Assembly: GCA_027604005.1 (NCBI GenBank)
Contig: JADGJT010000137.1
Location: 8,493-53,093 of the forward strand
Direction: 5' to 3'
DNA from: Dinochytrium kinnereticum
Taxonomy: Eukaryota; Chytridiomycota; Chytridiomycetes; Chytridiales; Chytridiaceae
DNA: 44,601 nucleotides
In this document: piece after piece, positions 44,405 to 44,601 of the stretch
Layout: each line of letters opens with the position of its first letter
Numbering within the stretch: the first letter of the stretch is position 1
Made by a program: the position numbers and the translations under genes
The notes under the pieces: model-generated
Seen by the model: only the letters and a program-made list of their open reading frames with translations
Told to the model about the DNA's origin: nothing
Database searches by the model: none

Positions 44405-44601
44405 TTATGTGGTTTGCTGTTTATATTGTAGATATAGTCTATCGATAAGCACGAGCGAATCTTATTTTTCTATGACAGAATTGGTATGATACTTTTGAAA
44501 CAGAGAACCCATTCAAATTGATTGATAACTTTCAGCTCCATCTTTTCCTCCACATAACCGTGACGAGCATGACTTCCGCTGCTTAACGAGCTCCCCGTCT
44601 A
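44405..44601. other. 3' flank of the cyclase gene
   Basis: AT-rich sequence after the cyclase stop codon. No further gene starts before the window ends. Confidence 0.5.

Noticed and set aside
1..44601. Search for transposons, CRISPR arrays, rRNA operons and viral genes
   Set aside because: No terminal repeats, reverse transcriptase, transposase, regularly spaced repeats, rRNA or viral motifs were seen by eye.

Overview
The window is nuclear DNA of a fungus, most probably a zoosporic (chytrid-type) fungus. Genes are split by many short introns (41-88 nt in most genes, with GT...AG ends and CTAAC/CTGAC-like branch points). There are fungal hallmarks, namely a WSC cell-wall sensor, PUF6 and the yeast-length 254-aa uL2. 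A soluble adenylyl cyclase of the animal/flagellate ADCY10 type is also present, a class I know from flagellated lineages and not from Dikarya. No bacterial operon, CRISPR array, recognisable transposon, rRNA or tRNA was seen.

Layout. 453-1464 (+): a 270-aa protein with a textbook PAM2 motif. 2330-4883 (+): PUF6/PUM3-type ribosome-biogenesis protein. 5539-8131 (+): a Gln-rich, Cys-pair-rich protein that I cannot name. 8989-27936 (-) is a 19-kb run of three consecutive genes for single-pass surface proteins: a WSC-domain sensor (8989-11568), a giant receptor/adhesin of about 4,100 residues (12243-25577), and a protein with a Pro-Pro-Ser stalk (26113-27936). 29391-30244 (+): ribosomal protein uL2 (RPL2). 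A possible small gene lies at 31280-31567 (+). 32369-34758 (-): AMPK-related Ser/Thr kinase with a UBA domain. 35907-37178 (+): F-box protein. 38140-44404 (+): soluble adenylyl cyclase with two cyclase domains, a P-loop ATPase and a long helical C-terminus.

The most striking object is the giant minus-strand gene. I joined eleven exons whose splice phases all agree. They give a signal peptide, about 2,470 residues of Ser/Thr-rich mucin-like stalk, a cysteine-rich module, TIG-like segments, a REJ module as in polycystin-1, a degenerate GPS, one membrane helix and an acidic/proline-rich tail. The second is the ADCY10-like cyclase, whose C1 metal-binding aspartates and bicarbonate-site lysine are kept.

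Working together (inference): the three surface proteins would sense or contact wall, substrate or mating partner. The cyclase would make cAMP in response to an internal cue such as bicarbonate. The kinase and F-box genes are divergently arranged regulators. PAM2 protein, PUF6 and uL2 belong to mRNA and ribosome biology. All exon joins were made by reading splice sites by eye, so boundaries need transcript support.
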